This document shows positions 1 through 8,803 of a DNA stretch of 42,729 nucleotides, piece by piece. Both the position numbers and the translations under genes were made by a program. Each line of letters opens with the position of its first letter. Positions within the stretch are counted from its first letter, which is position 1. The notes under the pieces were generated by a model. That model was not told where the DNA came from. It did no database searches and worked only from the letters and a program-made list of their open reading frames with translations. The DNA is from Chloroflexota bacterium (GTDB taxonomy: Bacteria; Chloroflexota; UBA11872; UBA12225; JAJDUF01), in contig JAJDZR010000132.1 in NCBI GenBank assembly GCA_022824545.1, positions 1-42,729 on the forward strand. The letters are read 5' to 3'.

Positions 1-2
1 CC

Positions 3-929
3 TCGGCGGCGCCGCGGGCCAAGGTGGTGCTCGACATCGCCCGCATGGTGCGGGAGGGACGGACGAGCGTGAAGTGCCTGTGGGTCGAAAAGCCCATCGC
101 CAACTCGCTTGCCGACGCCGACGCCATGGTCGCCGCCTGCCGCGAGGCCGGCATCGTCCTGCTGATGAACGCCATGCGCGCCTCCGACGTTTACTACCGC
201 CGGGCGCGGGCGCTCATTGACGCTGGCGCCCTCGGTAAGATGCTCCAAATCACCACCCACTCCGGCGGCAACGTGTCCCACATGGGCACTCACATTATGG
301 GCGCGATGTGCCTCCTCGCCGGCGGCAGCGAGCGGGTCTCCTGGATCGTCGGCGAGGTCGAGAGCGACGAAAAAGCCGCCGGCGACGTGGACTTCACCGC
401 CAACGTCTACCTCGCCTTCGAGAACGGTGTGCGCGGCTTCTGCCGCATGATGCCCAGCGGCCCGGCCAACTGGATGATTGATGCCATCGGCGAGACCGGG
501 CGCATCCACGTCCGCAACGTGGACGAAGGCTACGAGTGGGAGCTATGGCGCATGGGCCACGCGGTCGAGGGGGAGCGGCCGACGCCGGTGCGCCACGTCT
601 TTCCCCGCCCGCAGCGCATCTGGAGCGCCGGCGTCGGGCAGGTGAAGGACGCCATCGCCTGTATCGAAACCGGCAAAACGCCCAACTGCTCCGGCGAGAT
701 GGCCGTCCACCTCCTGGAGATCGCCATTGCTATCCGCGAGTCCCACCGCCGCGGCAATGTGCGTATTGACCTGCCCCTCACCGACCGCGATCAGGTCCTG
801 CACTCCTCCGAAACCCTGCACGGCGACCTGCCCCGCATCATCACGGGCGGCGAACGCCCGCCGCCGGCGCACCTGCTCGCCCAGATCGCCCGCCGCGAAG
901 GTATCGGCCAGCGCCGCCCTGTGTCATAG
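3..929 (+). CDS. Gfo/Idh/MocA family oxidoreductase, 5' partial
   Basis: The frame is open to the left edge of the window, so the N-terminal nucleotide-binding Rossmann fold is mostly missing. The visible part starts at the end of that fold and has the family's EKP signature (VEKPIA) that carries the catalytic lysine. It then runs through the C-terminal substrate-binding alpha/beta domain to the stop. Family members are NAD(P)-dependent oxidoreductases acting on sugars, inositols or related polyols. A GTG lies near base 24, but the in-frame codons upstream and the missing GxGxxG motif show that the true start is outside the window. This is one of five members of the family in this window. The substrate cannot be inferred. 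Confidence 0.85.
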   Translation, partial: SAAPRAKVVLDIARMVREGRTSVKCLWVEKPIANSLADADAMVAACREAGIVLLMNAMRASDVYYRRARALIDAGALGKMLQITTHSGGNVSHMGTHIMGAMCLLAGGSERVSWIVGEVESDEKAAGDVDFTANVYLAFENGVRGFCRMMPSGPANWMIDAIGETGRIHVRNVDEGYEWELWRMGHAVEGERPTPVRHVFPRPQRIWSAGVGQVKDAIACIETGKTPNCSGEMAVHLLEIAIAIRESHRRGNVRIDLPLTDRDQVLHSSETLHGDLPRIITGGERPPPAHLLAQIARREGIGQRRPVS

Positions 930-1060
930 CTTTTTAGCCACAGGGCACACAGAGCGCACAGAGTAGGGCCGCAACATGTTGCGCCCGTCCCCCCGCCGTG
1001 CGGGGGGACCATAGGGGGGCGTCATTCCGGCGCAAGCGGGAAAGACCGGGAGATGTCAAC
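930..1060. repeat. composite intergenic repeats: CACAGAG-type, ACCATAGG hairpin, GTCATTCCGG-type
   Basis: Three repeat types lie end to end. Around 939-963 is a purine-rich stretch of CACAG units. At 986-1017 a GC-rich hairpin (CCCCCCGC pairing with GCGGGGGG) is followed by ACCATAGGGG. At 1020-1045 is a GTCATTCCGG-type inverted repeat. The second and third types recur elsewhere in the window: the hairpin near 10749, 10972, 13676 and 36254, and the GTCATTCC type near 10719, 13592, 20658 and 23645. No gene is seen here. Confidence 0.7.
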
Positions 1061-1144
1061 ATAACCCAGCTACCTTGCGCCCCATACCGGCAGAGCGACC
1101 GAGGCTGCCATCGAGTACGAGGATGTACCGTCCAGGAGACAGCG

Positions 1145-2089
1145 ATGATTGATTGGAGTGCCATACCGCGGCCCGACTTTCTGCAGGGGGATCGTCGTAC
1201 TACCTATCGTGATCCGGCCGGCCACTATCACGACGGCGTCTTCCGCGTGTTTCATAGCCGGGTGATCCGGGAGGCGCCGGACCGCTATGACTGGCGCGTG
1301 GCCGTCACCGAGAGCCGCAATCTCGTTGACTGGACCGAGCCGCGCGTGATTACTCCCCACGGTAGCGCCGATGAGTACGCCAGTCCGGGCAACGTCATCC
1401 GGCACAACGGGCGCTGGCTCCTGTGCCTCCAGGTCTACTCGCTGGATCACGAGCCGAGCGGCCGATCACCGCGCATCGCCACCATGGTGAGCGACGATCT
1501 GGTCCACTGGCGTGACCCGGAGATCATGCTGGTGGAAGGCCCGGATGTGCCGGTGGCTGAGATGGACCGTATGATTGACGCCTACCTCTTCCGGGACAAG
1601 GACGATGGTCGCAAATGGTGGTGCTTCTACAAAGACAAGGGGCGTGCCGACCGGCCCGGTATCGCACCCGATGGCCGGAAACGACCGCTGCGGGGTGTCG
1701 TCGGCACGGCCTATACCTACGATTTTCGGACCTGGCGCTACCACGGCTTCTTCCGCGCCTGGGAGAATGTATGCGTCCTGGTGGATGGGGATGAGTACAT
1801 CTTGCTCCATTCCCCGCGCAACGGCATTGGCGTGAAGCGCTCGCAGGACCTAGCGCATTGGCAACCCCAGGGTGTGTGGACGTTGGGACAAGCGGACTGG
1901 CCTTGGGCGCAAGGGCGCCTATCCGCCCCCCACGTGCTCGACCTCCGCGACCGACCCGAGGTCGGCAAGTACGTGATGTTCTTTCACGGTTCGACACGCG
2001 CCGGCGTAGCGGTGAATGAACCGTTCGGAGAATCGAGTCTAGGGCTGGCCTGGAGCGACGACCTGACCCACTGGTCCTGGCCATCCTAG
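1145..2089 (+). CDS. Five-bladed beta-propeller glycosidase-like protein
   Basis: A 314-residue protein with the repeating W/aromatic-rich blades of the GH43/GH32/GH130-type five-bladed propellers. Examples are the SRNLVDWTEP and SDDLVHWRDPE units (residues about 55-65 and 120-130) and a final blade with SDDLTHWSWPS. Such proteins hydrolyse or phosphorolyse glycosides or only bind sugars. The exact family cannot be fixed by eye. The ATG at 1145 was chosen over an upstream GTG at 998 because an AGGAG site lies at 1134-1138 with ideal spacing and the upstream extension is repeat-derived. No signal peptide is seen, so it is probably cytoplasmic. It is followed by a sugar-isomerase-type gene on the same strand. 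Confidence 0.75.
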   Translation: MIDWSAIPRPDFLQGDRRTTYRDPAGHYHDGVFRVFHSRVIREAPDRYDWRVAVTESRNLVDWTEPRVITPHGSADEYASPGNVIRHNGRWLLCLQVYSLDHEPSGRSPRIATMVSDDLVHWRDPEIMLVEGPDVPVAEMDRMIDAYLFRDKDDGRKWWCFYKDKGRADRPGIAPDGRKRPLRGVVGTAYTYDFRTWRYHGFFRAWENVCVLVDGDEYILLHSPRNGIGVKRSQDLAHWQPQGVWTLGQADWPWAQGRLSAPHVLDLRDRPEVGKYVMFFHGSTRAGVAVNEPFGESSLGLAWSDDLTHWSWPS

Positions 2090-2139
2090 AGGCTGACCAG
2101 CCGTGCCGGCTCAACCGTTCTTGAAGAAGCAAGATCGCA

Positions 2140-2988
2140 ATGTCCACACTAGCTCTCGGAATCATGACCCGCCACGTCGAGCGGGACTCGCTGGCGGAAG
2201 TCGCGGCGGCCATCGCCGGCTACGGACTGACGGCGGTGCAGCTGACGCTCGAATCGGCCGGGCTGGAGCCGATTCCGGCCATGCTCGACCGGCCGACGGC
2301 GCAGCGCATCGGTGCCACGCTGCGCGACGCCGGGCTGACCGTCGCGGCCGTGTCGGGCACCTTCAACGTGCTCGATCCGGACCTCGCGCGGCGCCGCGAC
2401 TACCTGGGCCGCTTTGCCCGGCTGTGCGACGCGCTCCCCTGGCTGGGCGCCTCGGTCGTGACCACCTGCACCGGCACCCGCGATCCGCATTCGATGTGGG
2501 CGCCGCATCCCGCCAACGGCGAGCCGGCGGCCTGGGACGAGCTAGTCGAGCAGACGGGCATAATGGTCGGGATGGCCGCCCGCGCCGGCGTCACCATGGC
2601 GTTCGAGCCGGAAACGGCCAACGTGGCGAGCAGCCCGGCCAAAGCGCAGCGCCTCCTGGAGACGATCAATTCGCCGCACCTGGGCATAACCCTCGATCCG
2701 GCGAACTTCTTCCGCCCCGCCGACCTGCCCCGCATGAGCGAAGTGCTCAATGACGGCCTGCGGCGCTTGGGGCCGGCGATAGCCTTGGCCCACGCCAAAG
2801 ACGTGCTCCCACCGGGGCCGGGCGAGCACCATTGCCGCTATGCAGCCGCTGGCCAAGGGCGGCTCGATTACCCGCTCTACCTCCGGCTCCTGCGCGAGAC
2901 GGGCTACCGCGGCGCGCTCATCATGCACAGCCTGGATGAGGCCGATACTCCAGCCGCCGTGGCTCACCTGCGCCGCGCGATGTCGTAG
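2140..2988 (+). CDS. Sugar phosphate isomerase/epimerase family (xylose isomerase-like TIM barrel)
   Basis: A 282-residue single-domain protein of the AP endonuclease family 2 / xylose-isomerase-like TIM barrel type. The N-terminal strand LGIMTRH, the AVQLTLES segment, the acidic FEPETANV segment and the LDPANFF segment fall where the metal-binding Glu and Asp residues of the barrel are expected. AHAKDV supplies a His, and CRYAAAGQGRLDYP matches the usual G-x-G-x-x-D/P region near the C-terminus. Family members isomerise or epimerise sugars and keto-sugars with a divalent metal. The gene lies 50 bases after the propeller gene on the same strand and probably belongs to the same operon. Confidence 0.8.
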   Translation: MSTLALGIMTRHVERDSLAEVAAAIAGYGLTAVQLTLESAGLEPIPAMLDRPTAQRIGATLRDAGLTVAAVSGTFNVLDPDLARRRDYLGRFARLCDALPWLGASVVTTCTGTRDPHSMWAPHPANGEPAAWDELVEQTGIMVGMAARAGVTMAFEPETANVASSPAKAQRLLETINSPHLGITLDPANFFRPADLPRMSEVLNDGLRRLGPAIALAHAKDVLPPGPGEHHCRYAAAGQGRLDYPLYLRLLRETGYRGALIMHSLDEADTPAAVAHLRRAMS

Positions 2989-2995
2989 CCCGCTC

Positions 2996-3631
2996 TCAGC
3001 CGGTACCGGCGGCGCGCCGCAGGTTGATGAGCGCACCCTCGGCCCGCCGCACCAGCCGCTCCAGGCGGTTAGTGAGGGTGATGACCGTCTGATCGTCGCT
3101 ACTCGCCGCCTCGCCGAGCACCCTGACCCGCCGCGCCAGCGCAATCGTCTCCAGCTCCACCAGTTGCAGCCCCACCTCGCTGCCGACTGTCGCCAGCACT
3201 GCCGGCGGCAGGTTTTGCAGTGCTGCACTGACCTGGTCCAGCGCGTCGAGCCGCTGCAAGGCCGCCGAGCGCGGCCGCAGCACCCCGGTCAACTCGATGT
3301 GCTGCTGGAGCGCCTCGCCGTAGCCGCGCAGCACCTCGCGGGCAGCGGCATAGCCGCTCGGGTCCATGGTGCCTAGCCCGGTGGAGGTCATCGTTGACGC
3401 GCCGGCCTCGTGCAGACGCTCCAAGTCGTAGTGTTCGAGCAGGCTCTTGAGCCGGGGTGCCGGAGCCGTCCCGGAATCCTGCGGCTCGACCGGCGCGGAT
3501 GCCGCCGGCTGAACCGGTGCCGGAGCCGTCTCCCGTGGCGGTGCCCCGATGCTCGCCACGATGCTCGTCACCACCAACACGACCACGCAGCCGACCAGCC
3601 ATAGCCCAGCAGTACGCAGTCGTCCACTCAC
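2996..3631 (-). CDS. Hypothetical membrane-anchored protein with Pro/Ala-rich linker
   Basis: A 211-residue protein I do not recognise. Residues about 9-29 form one hydrophobic helix (LWLVGCVVVLVVTSIVASI), followed by a Pro/Ala-rich low-complexity linker (about 30-55). The rest is a largely helical, Leu/Ala-rich domain ending in Arg-rich helices. This suggests a signal-anchor protein with an extracytoplasmic helical domain. The start is GTG at 3631. It is convergent with the isomerase gene, with 7 bases between the stops. No enzymatic motif is visible. Confidence 0.6.
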   Translation of the reverse strand: MSGRLRTAGLWLVGCVVVLVVTSIVASIGAPPRETAPAPVQPAASAPVEPQDSGTAPAPRLKSLLEHYDLERLHEAGASTMTSTGLGTMDPSGYAAAREVLRGYGEALQQHIELTGVLRPRSAALQRLDALDQVSAALQNLPPAVLATVGSEVGLQLVELETIALARRVRVLGEAASSDDQTVITLTNRLERLVRRAEGALINLRRAAGTG

Positions 3632-3665
3632 GGCACCGCCTCACTCAACACCGTGCCGCCGCCGC

Positions 3666-3707
3666 ACACCCCCTCTCCAAATGTTGGAGAGGGGGCCGGG
3701 GGTGAGG
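3666..3707. repeat. Dispersed palindromic repeat, CCCCTCTCC...GGAGAGGGG type
   Basis: A perfect 12-bp stem (3669-3680 with 3684-3695) and a 3-base loop, followed by GGCCGGGGGTGAGG. Related copies are at 9594-9632, 10904-10944 and 11961-12011, and more distant ones at 24890-24945 and 36210-36253. The conserved tail GGCCGGGG(G)TGAGG marks it as a repeat family, not a simple terminator. No poly-T tract follows. Confidence 0.75.
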
Positions 3708-3805
3708 ACAATCTACGCCACCGGGCGCGTGCCGTGCCAGTAGACTGGCTCGCCGTGCGGCGACTGTTATGATCCAGCCAAGCAGATCGAGGAGACTGGG
3801 CAGCA

Positions 3806-5047
3806 ATGAAGATCACGCGCGTCGAGAGCATTCCGCTCCAAGTCAGCTTTCTTCCCGACGTGGCGCCCCACATGCACCGCTCGACGGGCAATTGGTCGCG
3901 CTCTTTCATCCAGCGCATCGAGACGGACGGCGGACTGGTCGGCTGGGGCGAGTCCAACGCCGGACAGTCGGTGGCCGCGGCCGAGCAGCTTGTCGGCTCC
4001 CATCCGGCCGCATACCTGTTCGACGACTCCGTGGGTATGGGTATCCAGATGGCCTGCTTCGACCTGGTGGGCCAAGCGCTGGGCGTGCCGGCGTACCGGC
4101 TACTGGGGCCAAAGGTCCGCGACTGGTGCCCCTTCTCCTGGTGGTGCATTGATATGCCGGCCGAGGATTGGGTGGCACAGGTGCAGTACGCTGCGGACCA
4201 GGGCTACCGTTCGGTCAAGCTGAAAGCCCGCGCCTGGCGCGACATCATCGCCCAGATCGCCGCGCTCAATGCGGCCGCGCCACCGGGCTTCACGCTGGAA
4301 GTGGACTTCAACGGCCAGCTTATCGAGTCGGGCCGGGCCATTACCGTGCTGCGGGAGCTGGAGCAGTTCGAGCGGCTGGCGATGTTCGAGAGTCCCATCC
4401 CCCAGGAGGACGCGGAGGGCTACCGCCGGATTCGCCGCCATATCTCCCGCACGATGGCGCTCCACATCGGCACACCGCCGGTGATGACGGTCATCCGCGA
4501 TAACCTCTGCGATGGGTTCGTGATGGGCGGTAGCCTCACGGAGGTGCTCGCCCGCGCCGCCACCGCCCACACGGCCGGAATGCCCTTCTGGTTCCAGTTC
4601 GCCGCGACCGGCATCGGCATGGCCTTCACGTGCCACCTGATCGCTGCGCTGCCGGGGGCGAGTTGGCCCAGCATCGCTCTCGCTGCCCTGCGCCCCGAGG
4701 ACTATCTCTGCACGCCGCTGACCGTGCAGAACGGGTTCGTCCGTGTGCCGGAGACGCCCGGACTCGGCGTGCAGATTGACGAGGCGGCAATCCGCCGCGA
4801 CCAGATACCCGCCGACGCCCCCTCGCTGGTAGACGACTACTTTGCCCAGCGCCGCGTACACCGCATCCGCTGGGCCGACGGCACTTTCTGGCTGTTCGGC
4901 GACGACCGCGAGTATCGGCGCATGTTCGATGCCGGGCAGCTACCAATCTTCGAGCGGGGCGTCACGCTGGAGAGCATCGAGGACGACGGCAGCCCCGCTT
5001 TCGAGCGGCTGCACGCCCGCGTCGCGCACGGACCCACGCCCGAATAG
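3806..5047 (+). CDS. Mandelate racemase/muconate lactonizing enzyme family, divergent active site
   Basis: A 413-residue enolase-superfamily protein: N-terminal capping domain (1-120), then a TIM barrel. The K-x-K motif (SVKLKAR), the first metal-ligand Asp (LEVDFNGQ) and the second ligand Glu (MFESPIP) are present. The third ligand position, GE in typical members, reads HIG (MALHIGTPP). The His-containing strand seen as AAHGFATGV in the paralogue at 24978-26141 is FWFQFAATGIG here. Classical members abstract a proton alpha to a carboxylate using Mg2+ held by three acidic residues. This divergent subgroup may have altered chemistry. A GAGGAGAC sequence lies upstream of the ATG with long spacing. 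Confidence 0.8.
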   Translation: MKITRVESIPLQVSFLPDVAPHMHRSTGNWSRSFIQRIETDGGLVGWGESNAGQSVAAAEQLVGSHPAAYLFDDSVGMGIQMACFDLVGQALGVPAYRLLGPKVRDWCPFSWWCIDMPAEDWVAQVQYAADQGYRSVKLKARAWRDIIAQIAALNAAAPPGFTLEVDFNGQLIESGRAITVLRELEQFERLAMFESPIPQEDAEGYRRIRRHISRTMALHIGTPPVMTVIRDNLCDGFVMGGSLTEVLARAATAHTAGMPFWFQFAATGIGMAFTCHLIAALPGASWPSIALAALRPEDYLCTPLTVQNGFVRVPETPGLGVQIDEAAIRRDQIPADAPSLVDDYFAQRRVHRIRWADGTFWLFGDDREYRRMFDAGQLPIFERGVTLESIEDDGSPAFERLHARVAHGPTPE

Positions 5048-5112
5048 CCGCTCATCGTGGCAGCCGCCGCCAACGAGCACGCCGGGAACGCAACGCGAGA
5101 GGAGTCCGCGAC

Positions 5113-6501
5113 ATGGCCGACGACCAACAGGCCGCCGCTGCCTGGCGCGAGGCGGACCTGCGCCACGTCCTGCACAACGGCACCAACCTGCTCGATCACC
5201 TGGAGCACGGACCGCTCGTGTTCGTCCGCGGGCAAGGCGTGCGGCTGTGGGACGCCGCCGGGCGCGAATATCTCGACGCCACCTCCGGCCTAGCGAACTG
5301 CAACCTCGGCTACGGCGAGCCGGAGCTGATCCAAGCGGCGGCCGACCAGCTCGCCCAACTGTCCTTCGCTCCCAGCACCGGGGGGATGGCCAATCCGCCC
5401 TACGTCATGCTGGCGCAGCGCATCGCCGGCCTGCTTCCCGCCGACCTCTCCCGCGTCTTCATGACGACGACCGGCTCGGACGCGAACGAAGCCGCCTTCA
5501 AGCTGGCCCGCTGGGTCAATCATCTCGAAGGACGACCGGAGAAGCACAAGATTATCAGCCTACTCCAGAGCTTCCACGGCAATACGCTGGCCACCACGGC
5601 CGCGACCGGGATGTCCGTGCAGTGGTCGGTCGGCGCGCCGCTGCCGCCGGGCTTTCTGCACGTCGAGCCGCCGTTCTGCTATCGCTGCCCCTGGGATGTC
5701 GGTCGTCGCAACGACCGGTGCTGCCTGCTCGGGATCGAGGCCCTTGAAGCGCTCATCCAGCGGGAGGGACCGGATTCCATCGCCGCGATTGTGGCCGAGC
5801 CGGTGCTGCAAGCCGCCGGCGCGCTCGTTCCGCCGCCGGAGTATTTCCCGGCCGTGCGCCACCTCTGCGACCGCTACGACATCCTGCTGATCTACGATGA
5901 AGTGGTCACCGGGTTCGGGCGTACCGGCAAGCTCTTCGGCCTAGAGCACTTCGACGCCGTGCCCGACATGGTCTCGATGGCGAAAGGCCTGGCCGCCGGA
6001 CACTTTCCGGTCGGCGCCCTGGCGTTCCGTGAATCGCTCTTCGAGCGCCTGCTCGCCGCAGCCCGCTCCGGCGCCGGGCACGTCTTCTACCACACTCATA
6101 CATTCTTCGGAAACCCGGTGGCCGGCGCGGTCGGCCTGAAAGCCATCGAGTTACTGGAGCGGCGCGGGCTGGTGCAGCATGTCGCGTCCGTGGGCGAGCG
6201 CCTGCTGGCCGGGCTGGAGACCCTACGCGACACTGGCATCGTCGGCGACGTTCGCGGAATCGGGCTACTCGCCGCCGTGGAGCTGGTCCAGGACCCGGCC
6301 ACCGGAGCGCCGTTCGACCACGATCTGGGCGTCGCCCGGCAGGTCTACCGGGAAGCGGCCGACCGGGGTGTACTCGTGCGGGCCAGCGCATTCGGCGACG
6401 TCATCATGCTCACGCCGCCCCTGATAATGACCGCCGCCGAGGCGGATCAGGTAGTCATCACGTTGCGCGAGGCACTGACTACCGTGCGCGAGCGGCTCTG
6501 A
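5113..6501 (+). CDS. Class III PLP-dependent aminotransferase (aspartate aminotransferase family)
   Basis: A 462-residue fold-type I aminotransferase of class III (omega/acetylornithine/GABA aminotransferase group). Visible features are the phosphate-binding SDANEAAFKLAR region, the FHGNTLATTAATG segment that packs on PLP, the LIYDEVVTGFGRTGK stretch with the cofactor-binding Asp, and the Schiff-base lysine K291 in SMAKGLAAG. Length is normal for the family. It moves an amino group between an amino donor and a keto acid or aldehyde; the substrate is unknown. GAGAGGAG lies just before the ATG. It follows the enolase-superfamily gene by 65 bases and may share its operon. Confidence 0.9.
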   Translation: MADDQQAAAAWREADLRHVLHNGTNLLDHLEHGPLVFVRGQGVRLWDAAGREYLDATSGLANCNLGYGEPELIQAAADQLAQLSFAPSTGGMANPPYVMLAQRIAGLLPADLSRVFMTTTGSDANEAAFKLARWVNHLEGRPEKHKIISLLQSFHGNTLATTAATGMSVQWSVGAPLPPGFLHVEPPFCYRCPWDVGRRNDRCCLLGIEALEALIQREGPDSIAAIVAEPVLQAAGALVPPPEYFPAVRHLCDRYDILLIYDEVVTGFGRTGKLFGLEHFDAVPDMVSMAKGLAAGHFPVGALAFRESLFERLLAAARSGAGHVFYHTHTFFGNPVAGAVGLKAIELLERRGLVQHVASVGERLLAGLETLRDTGIVGDVRGIGLLAAVELVQDPATGAPFDHDLGVARQVYREAADRGVLVRASAFGDVIMLTPPLIMTAAEADQVVITLREALTTVRERL

Positions 6502-6535
6502 GCACCCCTGCCGGGATACCCCGGCCCTGCTGCGG

Positions 6536-7219
6536 CTAACCGGTCCGATTATTGAGGATGCTGATGCCGACAATCACGTTCCAGAGCACCCAGAGGAAGT
6601 AGCAGGACCGCACGACCGACATCGCCGTCTCCGCGAGATCCAGGTCACTGCCGCTACCGACCCGGACAATGAGCGCCCCCAGCGCGACGATAGCGGCGAG
6701 CGCCGCCACCACGCAGGCGGGCCGGTTGAAGTCGCCTCTGGTCGCCAGCCCCACGCTCAGGGTCAGGTAGCCCAGGGCAGCCGTAAACGTGCAGATCAGG
6801 CTAATTCCCAACTCCGCCGTATACACCGGGACCATGGCCTGGAGCGCCTGCGGCGACTGATACGCCGTATCGGCCAGCACGATGCTGATTCCTTGCGAGA
6901 ATATCCAGCCGATGACCGTAATCATCAAGAACAGCACGCCGTAGCGGGCGAGCGCATCTCCAAACCCATCGTCCCGGATGACCGCTTGGAGCGCGAACAA
7001 TCCGTACAGGGCTATGCATAGACCGAGCGCGACGAGCAGCAATGCGCTCTTGCTCCACGCAGCGTTCGAGGCCAAGGCGCTAATCGAGGCCACGGCATCG
7101 ACTGAAGGCGCGCTGTCAATCAGCATCCCGCCCGGCACGAGCAGGAAGAACACCAGCGCCACGACCGGCCCGGTGAAGAACGACCAAGCGCCCAGCTTGG
7201 AAACTGCTATCCGCCTCAT
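6536..7219 (-). CDS. Hypothetical integral membrane protein, about six TM helices
   Basis: A 227-residue polytopic protein. Hydrophobic helices fall near residues 10-30, 55-80, 90-112, 125-155, 165-185 and 198-220, with short hydrophilic loops and an N-terminal basic segment. The layout is reminiscent of DUF4386-type membrane proteins, but I see no decisive motif. The ATG at 7219 is preceded by GGGAGGGA with short spacing; a GTG lies one codon upstream. It is convergent with the aminotransferase gene and divergent from the sulfatase gene, so the 7220-7336 spacer probably holds promoters for both directions. Confidence 0.65.
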   Translation of the reverse strand: MRRIAVSKLGAWSFFTGPVVALVFFLLVPGGMLIDSAPSVDAVASISALASNAAWSKSALLLVALGLCIALYGLFALQAVIRDDGFGDALARYGVLFLMITVIGWIFSQGISIVLADTAYQSPQALQAMVPVYTAELGISLICTFTAALGYLTLSVGLATRGDFNRPACVVAALAAIVALGALIVRVGSGSDLDLAETAMSVVRSCYFLWVLWNVIVGISILNNRTG

Positions 7220-7336
7220 CACTCCCTCCCCATGTGACCAAATCTGCTAGTAACATAATCACCGGCAACGATTCTGTCCACAACGGACGCAGCCGGCGGC
7301 AGCGCGGTGACGGCCGCCGGCGCCGAGGAGGTACGC

Positions 7337-8779
7337 ATGGCAGACGAACGTCCCAACATCCTGTTCATCATGACCGACCAGCAGCGCGGCGACTGCCTCG
7401 GCCTCGATGGTCATCCCGTCCTCAACACGCCCAATCTCGACTACCTGGCGCACTCCGGCACGCTCTTTCGACACGGCTATTCCGAGACGCCGAGCTGTAT
7501 TCCCGCCCGGCGCACGGTCATGTCCGGCCAAGCGCCCGCGACGAACGGCATGGTCGGTATGACCGGCGGCGTGGACTGGCAGCCGGCCGCCACCCTCGCC
7601 GGGGAGCTGTCCGCCGCCGGCTATCAGTGCGAGATGATCGGCAAGCTGCACCTCTGGCCTCACCGCAAGCGGTTCGGCTTCCACCACATGCTTGTCGCCG
7701 ACAGCACGCGCGGCAAGGACAACGACTACCTCGACTGGCTCGGCGGCGCCGTGCCCATCGAGCGCTGGGCGATGGCCCACGGCGTCTCGCCCAACGGCTG
7801 GATCGGCCGGCCCAACCACCTGCCGGAAGAGCAGACACACACCTTCTGGTGCATCACCCAGGCCATCGAGTTCCTGCACAAGCGCGATCCTACCGTGCCG
7901 TTCTTCCTCAACGTGTCGTTCATTGACCCGCACCCGCCCTTCACCCCGCCGCAGTTCTACTACGACCGCTACGCCAGCCGCGACCTCGGCCAGCCGGCCG
8001 TCGGCGATTGGGCGCCGCAGTTCTCCGAGCCGCAAAAGGGCTTCGATCCCGAGGGCCGGATGCCCCGGCGCCAGCAGCTACGCCTCGACGAAGACACCAT
8101 GCACTACTGCCGCGCCGGCTATTTCGGCCTCATCAACCACGTGGACACGCAGATCGGTCGCCTGCTGATGTACCTGCGGGACGCCAAGCTGCTTGAGGAA
8201 ACCTTCATCCTGTTCACCTCGGACCACGGCGAGATGCTCGGCGATCACAATATGTTCGCCAAGACCCGGCCGTTCGAGTCGTCGGCGCGGGTGCCGTTCC
8301 TAGCCCGCGCCCCGATGAACATGAGCTACCCACGCGGTGTCGTGACGGATCGCCCGGTCGGCTTGCAGGACGTGATGCCGACCCTCCTCGACGCGGCCGG
8401 GCTGCCCATCCCGCCGTCGGTCACCGGGCGCAGCGTCCTGCCGTTGATGCGCGGCGAGGACGTAGCCTGGCGCGAGGCGCTGCACGGCGAGCACGCCGGT
8501 CAGTACGATCCCGACGACGCCAATCACTATCTGGTGGACGGCCACACCAAGTACGTGTGGCACGACCAGACCGGCGAGGAGTTGCTGTTCGACCTGGACC
8601 GCGACCCGCTGGAGCAGCACAACTTGCTACACGAGGACGGCGCCGAGGCACGGGTAGCGCCGTGGCGGCAACGGCTGATCGAGCAGCTCCGCGACCGGCC
8701 GGAAGGATTCACCGACGGCCATCGCCTCATCGCCGGCCAGCCGCGCCCCTTCCTCGTCCCCGGCGTGGCGCAACTCTGA
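7337..8779 (+). CDS. Sulfatase (arylsulfatase family, Cys-type)
   Basis: A 480-residue alkaline-phosphatase-superfamily sulfatase. The N-terminal metal site ILFIMTDQQRGD is followed by the formylglycine signature C-I-P-A-R at C54, which a maturase (not seen here) would oxidise. Further metal and sulfate ligands are in SDHGEMLGDH. The C-terminal part has the short strand region with LFDLDRDPLEQHNL typical of the family. It would remove sulfate from a sulfated sugar or similar ester. No signal peptide is seen, so a cytoplasmic location is likely. The ATG at 7337 has GAGGAGG just upstream; an earlier in-frame start at 7307 lacks this. Confidence 0.92.
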   Translation: MADERPNILFIMTDQQRGDCLGLDGHPVLNTPNLDYLAHSGTLFRHGYSETPSCIPARRTVMSGQAPATNGMVGMTGGVDWQPAATLAGELSAAGYQCEMIGKLHLWPHRKRFGFHHMLVADSTRGKDNDYLDWLGGAVPIERWAMAHGVSPNGWIGRPNHLPEEQTHTFWCITQAIEFLHKRDPTVPFFLNVSFIDPHPPFTPPQFYYDRYASRDLGQPAVGDWAPQFSEPQKGFDPEGRMPRRQQLRLDEDTMHYCRAGYFGLINHVDTQIGRLLMYLRDAKLLEETFILFTSDHGEMLGDHNMFAKTRPFESSARVPFLARAPMNMSYPRGVVTDRPVGLQDVMPTLLDAAGLPIPPSVTGRSVLPLMRGEDVAWREALHGEHAGQYDPDDANHYLVDGHTKYVWHDQTGEELLFDLDRDPLEQHNLLHEDGAEARVAPWRQRLIEQLRDRPEGFTDGHRLIAGQPRPFLVPGVAQL

Positions 8780-8803
8780 CGGCGCTGGCGGGCGCGGGCC
8801 ACC

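Noticed and set aside
3669..3695. GC hairpin as an intrinsic terminator
   Set aside because: It lacks a following T-tract and recurs with a constant tail elsewhere, so it is better described as a dispersed repeat.
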